Origin: JARFQW01 sp963842955
GTDB lineage: Bacteria > Pseudomonadota > Gammaproteobacteria > Steroidobacterales > XN24
NCBI GenBank assembly: GCA_963842955.1
Contig: CAWJIJ010000008.1
Span: 234,327-298,326, forward strand
Reading direction: 5' to 3'
Length of the DNA: 64,000 nt
The position numbers and the translations under genes are program-made. Of the stretch, positions 9,190 through 19,362 are shown in pieces (the stretch's first letter is position 1; the number at the start of each line of letters is the position of its first letter). The notes beneath the pieces were generated by a model, which saw nothing but the letters and a program-made list of their open reading frames with translations, was not told where the DNA came from and did no database searches.

Positions 9190-9824
9190 CAGGCCATCTC
9201 CAGGGTACGGGTGCCAGGCTGCCGGACGCCGTGGTTCTGGTGCGCAACGAGCAGCACCTGGCCGCCACCCTCAAGGTGTTGAGTCATAAGATGGTCCACG
9301 AGTTCCCGGCCGGCGACGTCGAGATTCGTGTAGGGCTCGTCGAGAATCCACAGCGGCGCCTCGGTCAGGAGGCACCTGGCAAGGGCGACCCGTCGTTTCT
9401 GGCCGGCCGAAAGGCTCCTTACCGGGACATCGGTGGCCCGGGCCAGGCCGACGGTTTCCAGCGCGGCCTGCATGTCGCCGGATCCCAGATCACGGCGCAG
9501 CCCCAGCTCGAAGGACAAGTTTTCCACCGCTGAGAGATCCGCCTTGAGGCTCTCCCGATGGCCGACATAGGTCAGTTCGGAGTGAAAATCGGCGCGGCTG
9601 CGGGCCACTGGCTGGCCGCGCCACCGGACTTCACCGGTTTCCGGAAGCGTCAGGCCGCAGATCACGCGGAGCAGGCTGGTCTTGCCGGTGCCGTTCGCGC
9701 CCGTGATATGGAGCAGCTCCCCGCTGCCGGTGGCGAACTCCATCCGGGTGAACAAGCGCCGGTCTCCGCGCCACAATTCAAGGCCGCTCGCCTCGAAACG
9801 GGCGTCCTTCCAGCTATCCGTCAT
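9189..9824 (-). CDS. ccmA: Haem exporter ATP-binding protein CcmA
   Basis: CcmA (211 residues from the chosen start) is the cytosolic ATPase of the CcmABCD complex. It has Walker A TGANGTGKTS (41-50), the signature SLSAGQKRRVALAR (138-151), Walker B ILDEPYTNLD (161-170) and a switch histidine in LLVAHQN. The open frame extends to 10004, but I chose ATG 9824 because it is preceded at proper distance by GGGAAA and gives the standard family length. It is the first gene of the minus-strand ccm operon. Confidence 0.92.
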   Translation of the reverse strand: MTDSWKDARFEASGLELWRGDRRLFTRMEFATGSGELLHITGANGTGKTSLLRVICGLTLPETGEVRWRGQPVARSRADFHSELTYVGHRESLKADLSAVENLSFELGLRRDLGSGDMQAALETVGLARATDVPVRSLSAGQKRRVALARCLLTEAPLWILDEPYTNLDVAGRELVDHLMTQHLEGGGQVLLVAHQNHGVRQPGTRTLEMA

Positions 9825-10100
9825 CAGCGATTTCCCGGCGCCAGGAAGCGGCGCGTGTCGGGCATCAATTCTACTTTGGAAATCAACACTTGGGGAGCTA
9901 TTTTGGTTTTTGTTCTGATTCCGGAGGCGCCCGACCGCGCGGGGTTTCCCTGATATCGGCGCGGAGTATACATCCGGTGGCCGCCGAATCTGTGTGGCCG
10001 CCACGATTCAAACCTTCTATGTTTCTGAAACCAAGGCGCGCGGCCACGACGCTGCGGGCCTCCATACCGATCCGATCTATCAGCATTAAGGATCCGTGTC
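9825..10100. promoter_or_regulatory. Divergent intergenic region between ccmA and the HdeD-like gene
   Basis: This 276-bp non-coding stretch separates two divergent genes and must hold promoters in both directions. On the minus strand a TAGAAT hexamer at 9868-9873 lies 44 bp before ccmA, but no matching -35 is clear. On the plus strand an AAGGA Shine-Dalgarno precedes the ATG at 10101. No FNR- or NarL-type operator could be recognised with confidence. Confidence 0.4.
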
Positions 10101-10708
10101 ATGGCTACCTCTCCGCCCGCAGGCCGCCGGATGGCGGGGCATCTCAAGCACACTGAAGCCCTTCAGGAGTTCGCCCGCTATTGGTGGGCCCTCGTCCTTC
10201 GCGGCGTCCTGGCCGTCATTTTCGCGGGTTTTTGCTTCCTGAAACCCGAAGTCACCCTCCCCGTCCTCGTCCTGTTTGTCGGAGCCTGGTTCCTCGTGGA
10301 CGGTATATTCACGTTTATCCACGGGTTCAAGGCGGAGAAGAAGTGGATCCATTTCCTCTACGGGGCCCTCGGGATTGCCGCCGGGCTGGTGACCTTCCTG
10401 CTCCGGCCATTACCACTCTCTCCCTGCTGTTCCTGATCGCCTTCTGGTTCATTTTCAAGGGTGTACTGGAGATCTCGCTGGCGATTCGTCTGCGCAGGGA
10501 GATCAAGCACGAGTGGCTGCTGGGCCTGGCCGGGGTCATCTCGATCCTGTTCGGGGCCCTGATCATGCTCAATCCGGGCAGCGGCGCGCTCGCCGTGCTG
10601 TGGCTGATCGGTATCTACGCCCTCTTTTTCGGAATCCTGATGGTTCTGTTCGGCTTCAAGGTCAAGTCGCTGAAGGTGGACGAGGACGCCGTTTCCGCCG
10701 CGGCCTGA
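10101..10708 (+). CDS. HdeD/DUF308-family membrane protein (one frame change near 10403)
   Basis: This is a six-helix inner-membrane protein of the HdeD family. Three hairpin-like helix pairs are visible: VLRGVLAVIFAGFCFLKPEVTL, then TLSLLFLIAFWFIFKGVLEI, then GLAGVISILFGALIMLNPG and IGIYALFFGILMVLFGF. The first third is read in one frame and the rest in another; the switch lies at 10403-10408, where adding one C (CTCCGG to CTCCCGG) gives the continuous reading VTFLLPAITTLSLL, matching the repeat pattern of the family. The resulting product is about 202 residues. HdeD is linked to acid resistance in E. coli, but most homologues are uncharacterised. Confidence 0.8.
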
Positions 10709-10727
10709 GGCCGTAGTCCGCTCATCA

Positions 10728-10762
10728 TGACGCGCTCCGGGCAGCAGACCCGGAGCGCGTCA
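10728..10762 (+). terminator. Long perfect hairpin after the HdeD-like gene
   Basis: A 14-bp perfect stem (TGACGCGCTCCGGG paired with CCCGGAGCGCGTCA) encloses a 7-base loop (CAGCAGA), 20 bp after the HdeD-like stop. No T-tract follows, so it is either a GC-rich intrinsic terminator or an mRNA-stabilising stem separating this gene from prpE. Confidence 0.6.
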
Positions 10763-10842
10763 GACCATCGTCGGATTCAGTTGCGGCCCGGGTCGGCCTA
10801 GCCTGTGGGGCGATCGGCCAATCCGAAAGACTGGGGGCAGTC

Positions 10843-12735
10843 ATGGGCTATGACGAGATTTACCGGCGATCCCAAGAGGATCCCGAGGGCTTCTGGGCAG
10901 ATGCTGCCGCCGCTATTGAGTGGGACAAGACCTGGGACACCGTCCTGGATGCGAGCGCCGCGCCCATCTATCGCTGGTTCTCCGGCGCCGAGCTGAACAC
11001 CTGCTACAACGCGCTGGACCGTCATGTGGCGGCCGGGCGCGGCTCCAGCACCGCGCTGATCTACGACAGCCCGGTAACCGGAACCAAGGACAGCTTCACC
11101 TACGCGGAACTTACCGAGCGGGTCGCTCGGTTCGCCGGCGCCCTCAGAAGCCAGGGCGTGGAGCGCGGCGACCGGGTCATCATCTACATGCCCATGATTC
11201 CGGAGACCGTGATCGGCATGCTGGCCTGCGCCAGGCTGGGAGCGGTTCACTCCGTGGTCTTCGGCGGATTCGCGGCCAAGGAACTGGCGACCCGAATCAA
11301 CGATGCCCAGCCCAAGGTCATTCTCACGGCCTCCTGCGGTATCGAGGGCGCAAAGGTCATTCCCTACAAGCCCCTCCTGGACGAAGCGCTGACCCTTGCC
11401 ACCCATGCGCCTGGGCACTGCATCGTTTTTCAGCGCCCGCAGTGCGAGGCGGCCATCACGGAAGGCCGCGACGTGGATTGGGTGGAGCTGACCGAAGCAT
11501 CCGAGCCGGCCGACTGCGTGAGCGTATCGGCCACCGATCCCCTGTATGTCCTGTATACCTCGGGTACGACGGGTATTCCCAAGGGCGTCGTTCGCGACCA
11601 CGGCGGCCATGCCGTCGCCCTGGCATGGAGCATGAAGAACGTCTACGGCGTCGACCCCGGAGATGTGTTCTGGGCCGCGTCCGACGTGGGCTGGGTGGTG
11701 GGTCATTCCTATATCGTCTATGGCCCGCTGCTTTGCGGCTGCACCACCATCCTCTACGAAGGCAAACCCGTGGGCACACCGGATCCCGGCGCATTCTGGC
11801 GGGTCATCTCCGAGTACGGTGTGGATGTCATGTTCACTGCGCCGACGGCTTTTCGCGCCATCAAGCGGGAAGACCCGGAGGGGACCTATATCGGCAAGTA
11901 CGACCTGTCGAAGCTGCGTGCGCTGTTTCTCGCCGGCGAGCGCTGCGACCCGGACACGCTTCTCTGGGCGCAGGACAAGCTGGGTATTCCCGTCATCGAC
12001 CATTGGTGGCAAACCGAAACCGGCTGGCCGATTGCCGCCAACTGCCTCGGCATCGAGCAGCTGCCCGTTCGCCCCGGCTCACCGACTCGAGCGGTTCCGG
12101 GATACGACGTCCGGATTCTCGGCGAGGACGGACAGGAACTTCCGGACGGTGATATCGGCAGCATCATGATTCGCCTGCCGCTGCCCCCCGGAACCCTTAC
12201 CACGCTATGGCAGAACGACGAGCGGTTTGTGGAAGCCTATCTCTCCACTCACGAAGGCTGGTATCTGACCGGCGACGCCGGATTCCGGGACGAAGACGCG
12301 TACCTGTGGATCATGAGTCGCATCGACGACATCATCAACACCGCGGGCCATCGCCTGTCCACCGGCGGCATGGAAGAAGTGCTGGCCGCGCATCCGGACG
12401 TCGCCGAGGCCGCCGTGATCGGTGCCGCCGATGAATTAAAAGGCGAACTGCCGGTCGGCCTGGTCGTCCTGAAAGCCGGCGTGACCCACGCTCCGGAAGA
12501 CATCAAGGCGGATCTGGTCAAGCTGGTGCGGGAGAAGGTCGGCCCTGTTGCGTCATTCAAGAAGGTGGTTATCGTCGACCGCCTTCCGAAGACCCGCTCC
12601 GGAAAAGTCCTGCGCGGGACCATGCGCAAGATCGCCGACGGCAAGGAATTCAATGTTCCGGCCACCATTGACGATCCGGCGATTCTGGGAGAGATCGAAG
12701 ACGCCCTGGGTAAGATCGGCTACGGGCGACGCTGA
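10843..12735 (+). CDS. prpE: Propionyl-CoA synthetase-type acyl-CoA ligase (PrpE-like)
   Basis: This 630-residue ANL-superfamily enzyme activates a short-chain acid with ATP to an acyl-adenylate and then to acyl-CoA. It has the P-loop-like core YTSGTTGIPKGVVRDHGGHA near residue 235, which is characteristic of PrpE rather than Acs, the adenylate motif DHWWQTETGWP, the hinge-region YLTGDAGFRDED, and the C-terminal catalytic lysine K588 in RSGKVLRG, which is the site of regulatory acetylation in this family. Length matches PrpE. It stands alone between a hairpin and an NnrU-like gene; no prpBCD genes are in the window, so the natural acid could be propionate or another short acid. Confidence 0.85.
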   Translation: MGYDEIYRRSQEDPEGFWADAAAAIEWDKTWDTVLDASAAPIYRWFSGAELNTCYNALDRHVAAGRGSSTALIYDSPVTGTKDSFTYAELTERVARFAGALRSQGVERGDRVIIYMPMIPETVIGMLACARLGAVHSVVFGGFAAKELATRINDAQPKVILTASCGIEGAKVIPYKPLLDEALTLATHAPGHCIVFQRPQCEAAITEGRDVDWVELTEASEPADCVSVSATDPLYVLYTSGTTGIPKGVVRDHGGHAVALAWSMKNVYGVDPGDVFWAASDVGWVVGHSYIVYGPLLCGCTTILYEGKPVGTPDPGAFWRVISEYGVDVMFTAPTAFRAIKREDPEGTYIGKYDLSKLRALFLAGERCDPDTLLWAQDKLGIPVIDHWWQTETGWPIAANCLGIEQLPVRPGSPTRAVPGYDVRILGEDGQELPDGDIGSIMIRLPLPPGTLTTLWQNDERFVEAYLSTHEGWYLTGDAGFRDEDAYLWIMSRIDDIINTAGHRLSTGGMEEVLAAHPDVAEAAVIGAADELKGELPVGLVVLKAGVTHAPEDIKADLVKLVREKVGPVASFKKVVIVDRLPKTRSGKVLRGTMRKIADGKEFNVPATIDDPAILGEIEDALGKIGYGRR

Positions 12736-12809
12736 CAGGACGCGCCGGCGCAAAGCCGCTATGCTCAGTCCCGGCCGGAACTCGCCGGCGTACCGGGACA
12801 GGGGCAGCC

Positions 12810-13364
12810 ATGGGTTTAATGATTGCGGGTCTGCTGATTTTCTTTGCGGGCCATCTCCTTCCCACCATCCCGTCGGTCCGGGAGGGTCTCGTCGCCTCGC
12901 TGGGTCCCGGACGATACCGGCTCGTTTATTCGCTGGTTGCCCTGGCCGGCCTCGTGCTGGTGGCGATCGGGTATTCCGGGCGCGAGTACATCCACGTCTA
13001 CGCCCCCTCGGCCGCCGGACGCGCCATGGCACTGCATGCCATGCCCCTGGCGTTTTTCCTGCTGGCCGCGGCCAACATGAAGACCTGGACACGGCGACTG
13101 CTACGGCATCCCATGTCACTCGGGATACTCATCTGGGCCAGTCTCCATCTTGCGGCTAACGGGGACCTCTACTCGGTGATCCTGTTCGGCAGCTTCGCCG
13201 TCTATGCGGTGCTGTCGGCAGTCCTTGCGATAGCCCGGGGCAAGACCAAAGACGACGGCACGGCATCCCTCAAGTACGACGGGTTTGCCTTGCTGGGCGC
13301 GGTCCTTCTCTACGGTCTGATCCTGCACGCCCACGGCTGGCTGTTCGGCGTCGCGCTCCGCTAG
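12810..13364 (+). CDS. NnrU-family integral membrane protein
   Basis: This 184-residue protein has five or six membrane helices and the NnrU signature: GLLIFFAGHLLPTIPSVR at the N-terminus, HAMPLAFFLLAAANMK, and RHPMSLGILIWASLHLAANGD in the middle. NnrU proteins occur near denitrification genes and in carotenoid pathways (related to 15-cis-zeta-carotene isomerase) and may bind haem through the conserved histidines (the HLL, RHPM and SLHL positions). No denitrification genes are nearby. A GGGGCAG Shine-Dalgarno precedes the ATG, and a TATGCT hexamer at 12771 could be its -10. Confidence 0.8.
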   Translation: MGLMIAGLLIFFAGHLLPTIPSVREGLVASLGPGRYRLVYSLVALAGLVLVAIGYSGREYIHVYAPSAAGRAMALHAMPLAFFLLAAANMKTWTRRLLRHPMSLGILIWASLHLAANGDLYSVILFGSFAVYAVLSAVLAIARGKTKDDGTASLKYDGFALLGAVLLYGLILHAHGWLFGVALR

Positions 13365-13544
13365 GGGCTGCCGCAAGCTGCAAAAATCCTGCGGCGATCG
13401 GTCAAGATTCCGGCCGGGTCTGCCGGCACACTGGTGCCCGACGTCGCGAGAGACCTTCTCGGGCGGCCCGGGGATCTCGCGGCAGTCCTCCCCCCCTCTG
13501 TGTCCCCGGGCTGCCAACCTGATCGATAGCAGGAGTTCCAACCC

Positions 13545-13694
13545 ATGATTCCGATTGAGATCTGGATATCGTCCCGGCTGTATGCCCCGCTGGCTCTCGC
13601 AATCGGCGTCCTCGCGTGGAGCGTGCTCCGGGACAAGCCGGCGACCAACGAGCGCATAGACAGCGCAACGCTGCTGCTCAGCCGCCCCCGTTAG
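13545..13694 (+). CDS. Small single-helix membrane protein, unknown
   Basis: A 49-codon open frame starts at ATG 13545 with a well-placed AGGAG Shine-Dalgarno (13531-13535). The product begins MIPIEIWISS and holds one membrane helix (about residues 11-27, LYAPLALAIGVLAWSVL), then a short polar tail ending SRPR. GC-rich third positions support coding. No family is recognised. It lies between the NnrU-like gene and the molybdo-enzyme, on the same strand. Confidence 0.5.
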   Translation: MIPIEIWISSRLYAPLALAIGVLAWSVLRDKPATNERIDSATLLLSRPR

Positions 13695-13810
13695 CTCCCG
13701 AGCCCCGGGCCGGCCACCTCCCCTCTTCCCAACGCCTCACGGATGACCCGGGTTCTCGCCGGGGGCGCCCGTTCCCGCGTGCATGTCGTTCACATGCGCG
13801 GTAGGGTGCG

Positions 13811-16040
13811 GTGAGCCCTTGCTGGAGTAGCCAATGGCCGGAGAAGAATCGAACCCGCCCGCAATCTCGGAGAACCACTGCCGGAGAGGAGCCGGGAGCC
13901 GTGCACTTTCGGGCGTGCAGTCTGTGCGAGGCGATCTGCGGTCTCGAAATCCGGGTCGAAGGCGGCGAAGTTCGTTCGATTCGGGGTGACAAGGCTGATC
14001 CATTCAGCCGCGGCCATATCTGCCCGAAAGCGGTGGCTCTGAAAGACATTCACGAAGATTCCGACCGTCTCCGTCAGCCGATGCGGCGGACCGAGGCCGG
14101 GTTCGAGCCGGTATCGTGGGGTGAGGCGCTAGACGAAACCGCAAGGAATCTTCGCAAGGTGCGGGCGGCGCACGGGCGCAAGGCCGTTGCCGTATATGCC
14201 GGCAACCCGAACGTCCACAATTGGGGTTCGATTCTCTATGCCCCGCCCTTTTACCGGTCATTGCGGCCCGGGCGCCGATACTCCGCCACCTCGGTCGACC
14301 AGCTGCCCCATCACCTGGCCGCCTACCTCATGTTCGGTCACCAGTTCCTGCTGCCCATTCCGGACATCGACCGAACAGACTACTTGCTGATGTTGGGGGC
14401 AAACCCGGTCGTGTCCAACGGCAGCATCATGACCGCCCCGGACATAAAGAAACGCCTGAAGGCCATACGCGAGCGCGGTGGCCGAATCGTTGTCGTCGAC
14501 CCCCGGCGAACCGAAACTGCCGCGTTCGCGGATCAGCACCTGTTCGTCCGGCCCGGCAGCGACGCGCTGCTGCTTGCGGCTCTCGTGCAGGTCATTCTCA
14601 GTGAAGGCCCGGACAGCGTTGGCCCGCTGGCGGCCATCAGCGACGGCGTGGAGGAACTGGCCGCAGCCCTGACGCCGTTCACACCGGAGGCCGTCAGTGG
14701 AACGACGGGGATCCCGGCCGAATCGATCCGGGTTCTCGCGAAGGAGTTTCGTTCAGCGAAGAGTGCGGTCGCCTACGGGCGCATGGGGGTATCGGTGCAG
14801 GCCTTCGGCGGGTTGTGCCAGTGGCTGGTGAATGTGCTCAATCTCGTGACCGGCAACCTGGATCGCGTGGGCGGAGCAATGTTCCCGAAGCCCGCCGTGG
14901 ACCTGCTGGCCCTTTCCAGCCGGGGCGGCTTCGCACGCTTTACAAGCAGCGTTCGGGGGCTGCCTGAATTTGCCGGTGAACTGCCCGTGGCGACCCTGGC
15001 CGAAGACATTCTCGCCGGCGGCGACGATGCGGCTCGTGCGTTGGTGACTATCGCCGGCAACCCGGTGCTGTCCACGCCAAACGGACGCAAGCTGGACGAG
15101 GCCCTGTCCGGGCTCGATTTCATGGTGTCCATCGACTTCTATATCAATGAGACGACCCGGCACGCGAATATCATCCTGCCGCCGACCGGGCCGCTGGAAC
15201 ACGACCACTACGACGTGGTCTTCCACCAGCTGGCCATACGCAACACCGCGCGCTATTCGCCGGCGGTATTTTACCCCCGGCGACGGCGCACTGCACGACT
15301 GGGAGATTCTTCTCGAGCTCTCGGCACGGCTGGACGACTCTCCCTTGCGGGAACGCATCAAGGGACGCGTGCTGCGCTGGTTCCTGCGCCGGCAGGGGCC
15401 CACCGGCCTGCTGGAGCGATTGCTACGCAACGGCCCCTATGCCCACACACTGGAGTTTCGTCAGCTGCTGAGCGCGCCCCACGGCATCGATCTCGGCAGT
15501 CTCGAGCCTACGCTGCGCGAGCGCATCAAGACGCCGGACGCGCGTATTGACGCCGCCCCGAAGGTGTTCATCGACGACCTGGACCGCCTCGCGGCGTCAC
15601 TCGGAGCCGCGCCAGGGCACTCGCAGGAGCTGCTCCTGATCAGCCGCCGGCAGCCCCGGAGCAACAACTCCTGGATGCACAATTATCCCCGCCTGATGAA
15701 AGGCCCGGACCGCTGCTGCCTGCAAATCCATCCGGACGACGCGCGCCGAAGGGTACTCGCCGACGGCGCCCTCGTCCGGGTCCGCTCCCGCGCCGGCGAA
15801 CTCGTTGTCCCGGTGGAGATCACCGACGCGATGATGCCGGGCGTGGTCAGTCTCCCCCACGGATTCGGCCATGACCGCGAAGGGGTTCGGCTGCAAGTCG
15901 CACAGAAACACCCGGGTGCCAGCGTCAACGATCTGACAGACGAACTGCTCGTGGATACGCTGTCAGGCAACGCCGCCCTGTCGGGCGTGCCGGTCACGGT
16001 CCAGCCCGAGCAACGGCAATCCACGGCACACCTGGCCTGA
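13811..16040 (+). CDS. Molybdopterin oxidoreductase with N-terminal 4Fe-4S site (one frame change near 15276)
   Basis: This is a DMSO-reductase-superfamily enzyme. N-terminal cysteines C36, C39, C43 and C71 (RACSLCEAICGLEI, then GHICPKAVAL) bind a 4Fe-4S cluster; a bis-MGD domain follows (GANPVVSNGSIMTAPD, VVVDPRRTETAAFADQHLFVRPGSDALLLAALV), and the C-terminal MGD-binding barrel has SRRQPRSNNSWMHNYPRL and LPHGFGHDREG. The protein changes frame at the CCCCC run 15274-15278; deleting one C restores the frame and gives about 742 residues. There is no Tat signal and no electron-transfer or anchor subunit beside it, so it is probably a cytosolic one-component enzyme; the substrate is unknown. The GTG start is uncertain because the first 30 residues are poorly conserved in character. 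Confidence 0.85.
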
Positions 16041-16244
16041 TGGCCGGTCAAACGGGCGTGATGTCACCGCCCGAAGGCTCACCTGACGGCCGGGTGCCGG
16101 TTTGGTTATCAGTACGCGCTTCGCGTATGACCGGGCCGTTCTTACCGCCGGGCAAGTGCGGGGCGAAGGCCGCCGTCGAGGCGAGTGGAGCCTGCCTGCG
16201 GCGGTCCGCGCGAGGTTTCCCTGTGACCCCGGTCCTGTCCGCCG

Positions 16245-16250
16245 TACACT
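16245..16250 (+). promoter_or_regulatory. -10 element TACACT, leaderless start of the ABC exporter operon
   Basis: TACACT ends seven bases before the ATG at 16258, placing the transcript start at or next to the start codon. No Shine-Dalgarno is present. The same layout recurs at other genes in the window (29201, 39346, 49718 and 50055). Confidence 0.5.
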
Positions 16251-16257
16251 GTGGTCC

Positions 16258-16992
16258 ATGACCCAGACGGATTCCCGGAGTGCGCCATCCGGCGCCGTGT
16301 TCCACGCTCGTGGGCTCACCAAGACTTACGACATGGGCGAAATCCAGGTGCATGCCCTGCGAGGCGTGGACCTGGACCTGTACAGCGGAGAATTCGTCGT
16401 TCTTCTCGGCCCCTCCGGCAGCGGCAAGTCCACGCTGCTCAATATTCTCGGCGGCCTCGACAGCGCGACATCCGGAACCGTCCTTTATCAAGGCCATGAA
16501 CTCACCCGCGCCACGGAGAAGGAACTCACGGAGTTCCGCCGTGATCACGTGGGCTTCGTATTTCAGTTCTACAACCTGATCCCCAGCCTGACCGCAAGGG
16601 AAAACGTCGCCGCCGTCACGGAAATTGTCACCGGCGCCATGCGCCCGGAGGAAGCCCTGGACCTGGTCGGAATGAGCGCCCGGCTGGATCATTTCCCGGC
16701 GCAACTCTCGGGTGGCGAGCAGCAACGGGTGGCGATCGCCCGGGCGATCGCGAAGCGCCCCGCGGTTCTGCTGTGCGACGAGCCCACCGGCGCGCTCGAC
16801 TCGGAAACCGGCATCGTCGTGCTGGAGGCCCTGCAGACCGCCAACCGGGAACTCGGGACCACGACGGCCGTAATCACCCACAACGCCGCGATTGCACAGA
16901 TGGCAGACCGGGTCATCCGCCTCGCCAATGGCCAGATAGGCTCCGTGGAATCCAATGACCGCCGGCTGGCGCCGGCTGAGCTGAGCTGGTGA
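16258..16992 (+). CDS. ABC exporter ATP-binding protein (LolD/MacB type)
   Basis: This 244-residue ATPase has Walker A LGPSGSGKST near residue 51, the Q-loop VFQFYNLIPSLTA, signature LSGGEQQRVAIARA near residue 150, Walker B LLCDEPTGALD and switch H in AVITHN. These features place it with the MacB/LolD/DevA class, which works with FtsX-type permeases and often with HlyD adaptors. The next two genes are exactly these partners. ATG 16258 was preferred over in-frame upstream starts because it begins the conserved region and follows a -10 hexamer by seven bases. Confidence 0.92.
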   Translation: MTQTDSRSAPSGAVFHARGLTKTYDMGEIQVHALRGVDLDLYSGEFVVLLGPSGSGKSTLLNILGGLDSATSGTVLYQGHELTRATEKELTEFRRDHVGFVFQFYNLIPSLTARENVAAVTEIVTGAMRPEEALDLVGMSARLDHFPAQLSGGEQQRVAIARAIAKRPAVLLCDEPTGALDSETGIVVLEALQTANRELGTTTAVITHNAAIAQMADRVIRLANGQIGSVESNDRRLAPAELSW

Positions 16993-19359
16993 TGCGGGCG
17001 CTCGATAAGAAACTTGTGCGCGATCTCTGGCATATGCGCGGCATGGCCGCGGCCATCGGCCTGGTGCTCCTGGGAGGCGTTTCCACTTTCGTCATGTCAC
17101 TGGCCGCCTACGACTCGCTGGCCCTGACCCTCACCCGGTACTACTCGGAGCAGCATTTCGCCCAGGTCTTCGCCCAGCTCAAGCGGGCTCCGGAGTCCCT
17201 CGCGGAGCGGATCGCCACGCTGCCGGGTGTCGACCGTGTCGAAACCCGGGTGCTCGCGCCGGTGACCGTGGATGTGGCGGGCTTCGAAGACCCGGTGACC
17301 GGGCGGCTGGTGTCCCTCCCCGAGTTCGGGTCCCCCGCGCTGAACGTGCCCTATCTGCTGGCCGGCCGCCTGCCGGCGCCGCGCAGCGAAGACGAGGTCG
17401 CCGTCAGCGAAGAGTTTGCCGCAGCCCACGGGTTCATCCCGGGGGATTCTCTCGACGTGACGATCAAGGGCCGGCGCGAAGTGCTGCGAATCGTCGGCAT
17501 CGCGCTGTCACCGGAATTCATGTACGCCATTCCGCCAGGCGCGTTTTTCCCGGATCACAAGCGCTTCGGGATCTTCTGGATGGGCCGCAGGTCGCTGGCC
17601 ACCGCTTTCGAGATGGATGGCGCGTTCAACGACGTCTCGCTGACCCTGCAGGCCGGCGCCTCGGAGGCCGAGGTCATCACGCGGCTGGACCGATTGCTCG
17701 AACGCTACGGCGGACTGGGCGCCTTCGGCCGGGTCGACCAGTTCTCCCATCGCTTCATGGTCGAGGAACTCAGGCAGCTGGAAACGATGGCGACGGTTTT
17801 CCCGATCATCTTTCTCAGCGTGGCGGCGTTTCTGCTGAACGTCGTGGTCGGACGCCTGGTAGCCACGGAGCGGGACCAGATCGCCACCCTCAAGGCCTTC
17901 GGGTACAGCACGGCCGACATGGCGGTTCACTATGTGAAACTCGTGCTGGCCATTACGGCCCTCGGGACTGGTAGCGGGTATCGTGGCCGGCGCGTTTTTC
18001 GCCCGCGGACTCGCTTCGGTCTACCGTGACTTCTACAGCTTCCCGTACCTGGAGTTTCGTCTCGATCCCGGTATCGTGGCCAGCGCGGTTTCGGTCACCC
18101 TGGCTGCGGCCCTGGCCGGCACCTTGTTGTCGGTTCGCCGCGCCGCCGCCCTGTCTCCCGCCGAGGGCATGCGGCCCGAGCCGCCGCCGGTCTATCGGGC
18201 AACACTGCTCGAACGGCTGGGTCTCCGGGGCCGTTTCTCCGAACCCACGCGCATGATCTTCCGGCACATCGAGCGGCGCCCCCTGAAGGCCCTGCTCACC
18301 GTTATCGGCATGTCCCTGGCCTGCTCGATCCTGATGATCACGAACTTCCAGGAAGACGCCATCGACTACATGGTAAAGATTCAGTACGGACTCAGTCAGC
18401 GAGAAGACATGACGGTGCTGTTTACCGAACCGACTCCTCGCCGGGCCAGGTACTCGCTGAGCAGTCTCGAAGGAGTGGAGCACGCGGAGGTCTACCGGCT
18501 GGTCCCCGCACGGCTGTCGTTTGGCCACCGCAGCCACCGCATGGGGGTCCGTGGCGTGGAAGATGAACGGTCGCTTCAGCACATTCTCGACGCGGATCTT
18601 CGCGAGGTGCCCATCCCCGATGCGGGTCTCGTGCTGACCGGATACCTCGCCAACGACATGCTGGGGGTCGCGCCTGGAGACAGCGTGACCGTCGAGGTGC
18701 TGGAAGGCGCCCGCCCGGTTTTCCAGGTCCCGGTGGCTGCGGTGACCTCGGAATACCTCGGCGTTCATGCCTACATGAGACGCGAGGCGCTCAACGCCCT
18801 CATGCGCGAGGGCCCGGCCATCAGTGCGGCGTACCTGTCAGTGGCGGAGGGCCGGGAAAACGAGATCTTCCGGGAACTGAAGGACACTCCCGCGGGTAGC
18901 CGGAACGGTGATTCGCGAAACCGCAATCGAGCAGTTTCGCGAGATGATGGACGAAACGATCCTCTACTTCGCGTTCATTACCGCCCTGCTCGGCGGGTTC
19001 ATTGCATTCGGGGTGGTCTACAATTCGGCCCGCGTCGCGCTCTCGGAACGGGCGCGGGAACTCGCCTCCTTGCGGGTACTCGGGTTCACCAAGGGCGAGA
19101 TCGCCTACATACTTCTCGGCGAAATGGGCCTGCTGACTCTCGCGGCCATCCCCTCGGGTTTGTCTGCGGGATCGGCCTGTCGGCGTTCCTCGCCCACGCC
19201 TTCCGGTCCGATCTTTACCGCGTGCCCCTCATCATTCATCCGTCCACGTACGCACTCTCGGCGGGCATCATCCTGTTGTCGTTCGCACTGACGGCTGTGG
19301 CTATCTGGCGTAACCTTTCGCGCCTTGATCTGATCGAAGTCCTCAAGACCCGGGAGTAA
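16992..19359 (+). CDS. ABC exporter permease, FtsX/MacB type (three frame changes)
   Basis: This long permease of about 788 residues has two FtsX repeats: an N-terminal helix (AAAIGLVLLGGVSTFV), a periplasmic domain, the first FtsX block (FPIIFLSVAAFLLNVVVGRL), then a second half with ALLTVIGMSLACSILMI and a last FtsX block (LYFAFITALLGGFIAFGVVYNSARVAL and ALSAGIILLSFALTAVAIW). The reading frame changes at about 17964-17967, at GGG 18894-18896 and at CCCC 19150-19153; removing a base at the first two sites and adding a C at the third gives one continuous protein. The start overlaps the ATPase stop (TGATG). It should form an exporter with the flanking ATPase and HlyD protein, as in DevBCA-like systems; the cargo is unknown. 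Confidence 0.85.
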
Positions 19360-19362
19360 GGC

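Noticed and set aside
16053..16073. Hairpin CGGGCG...CGCCCG after the molybdo-enzyme as a terminator
   Set aside because: The stem is short with a bulge and no T-tract follows, so support is weak.
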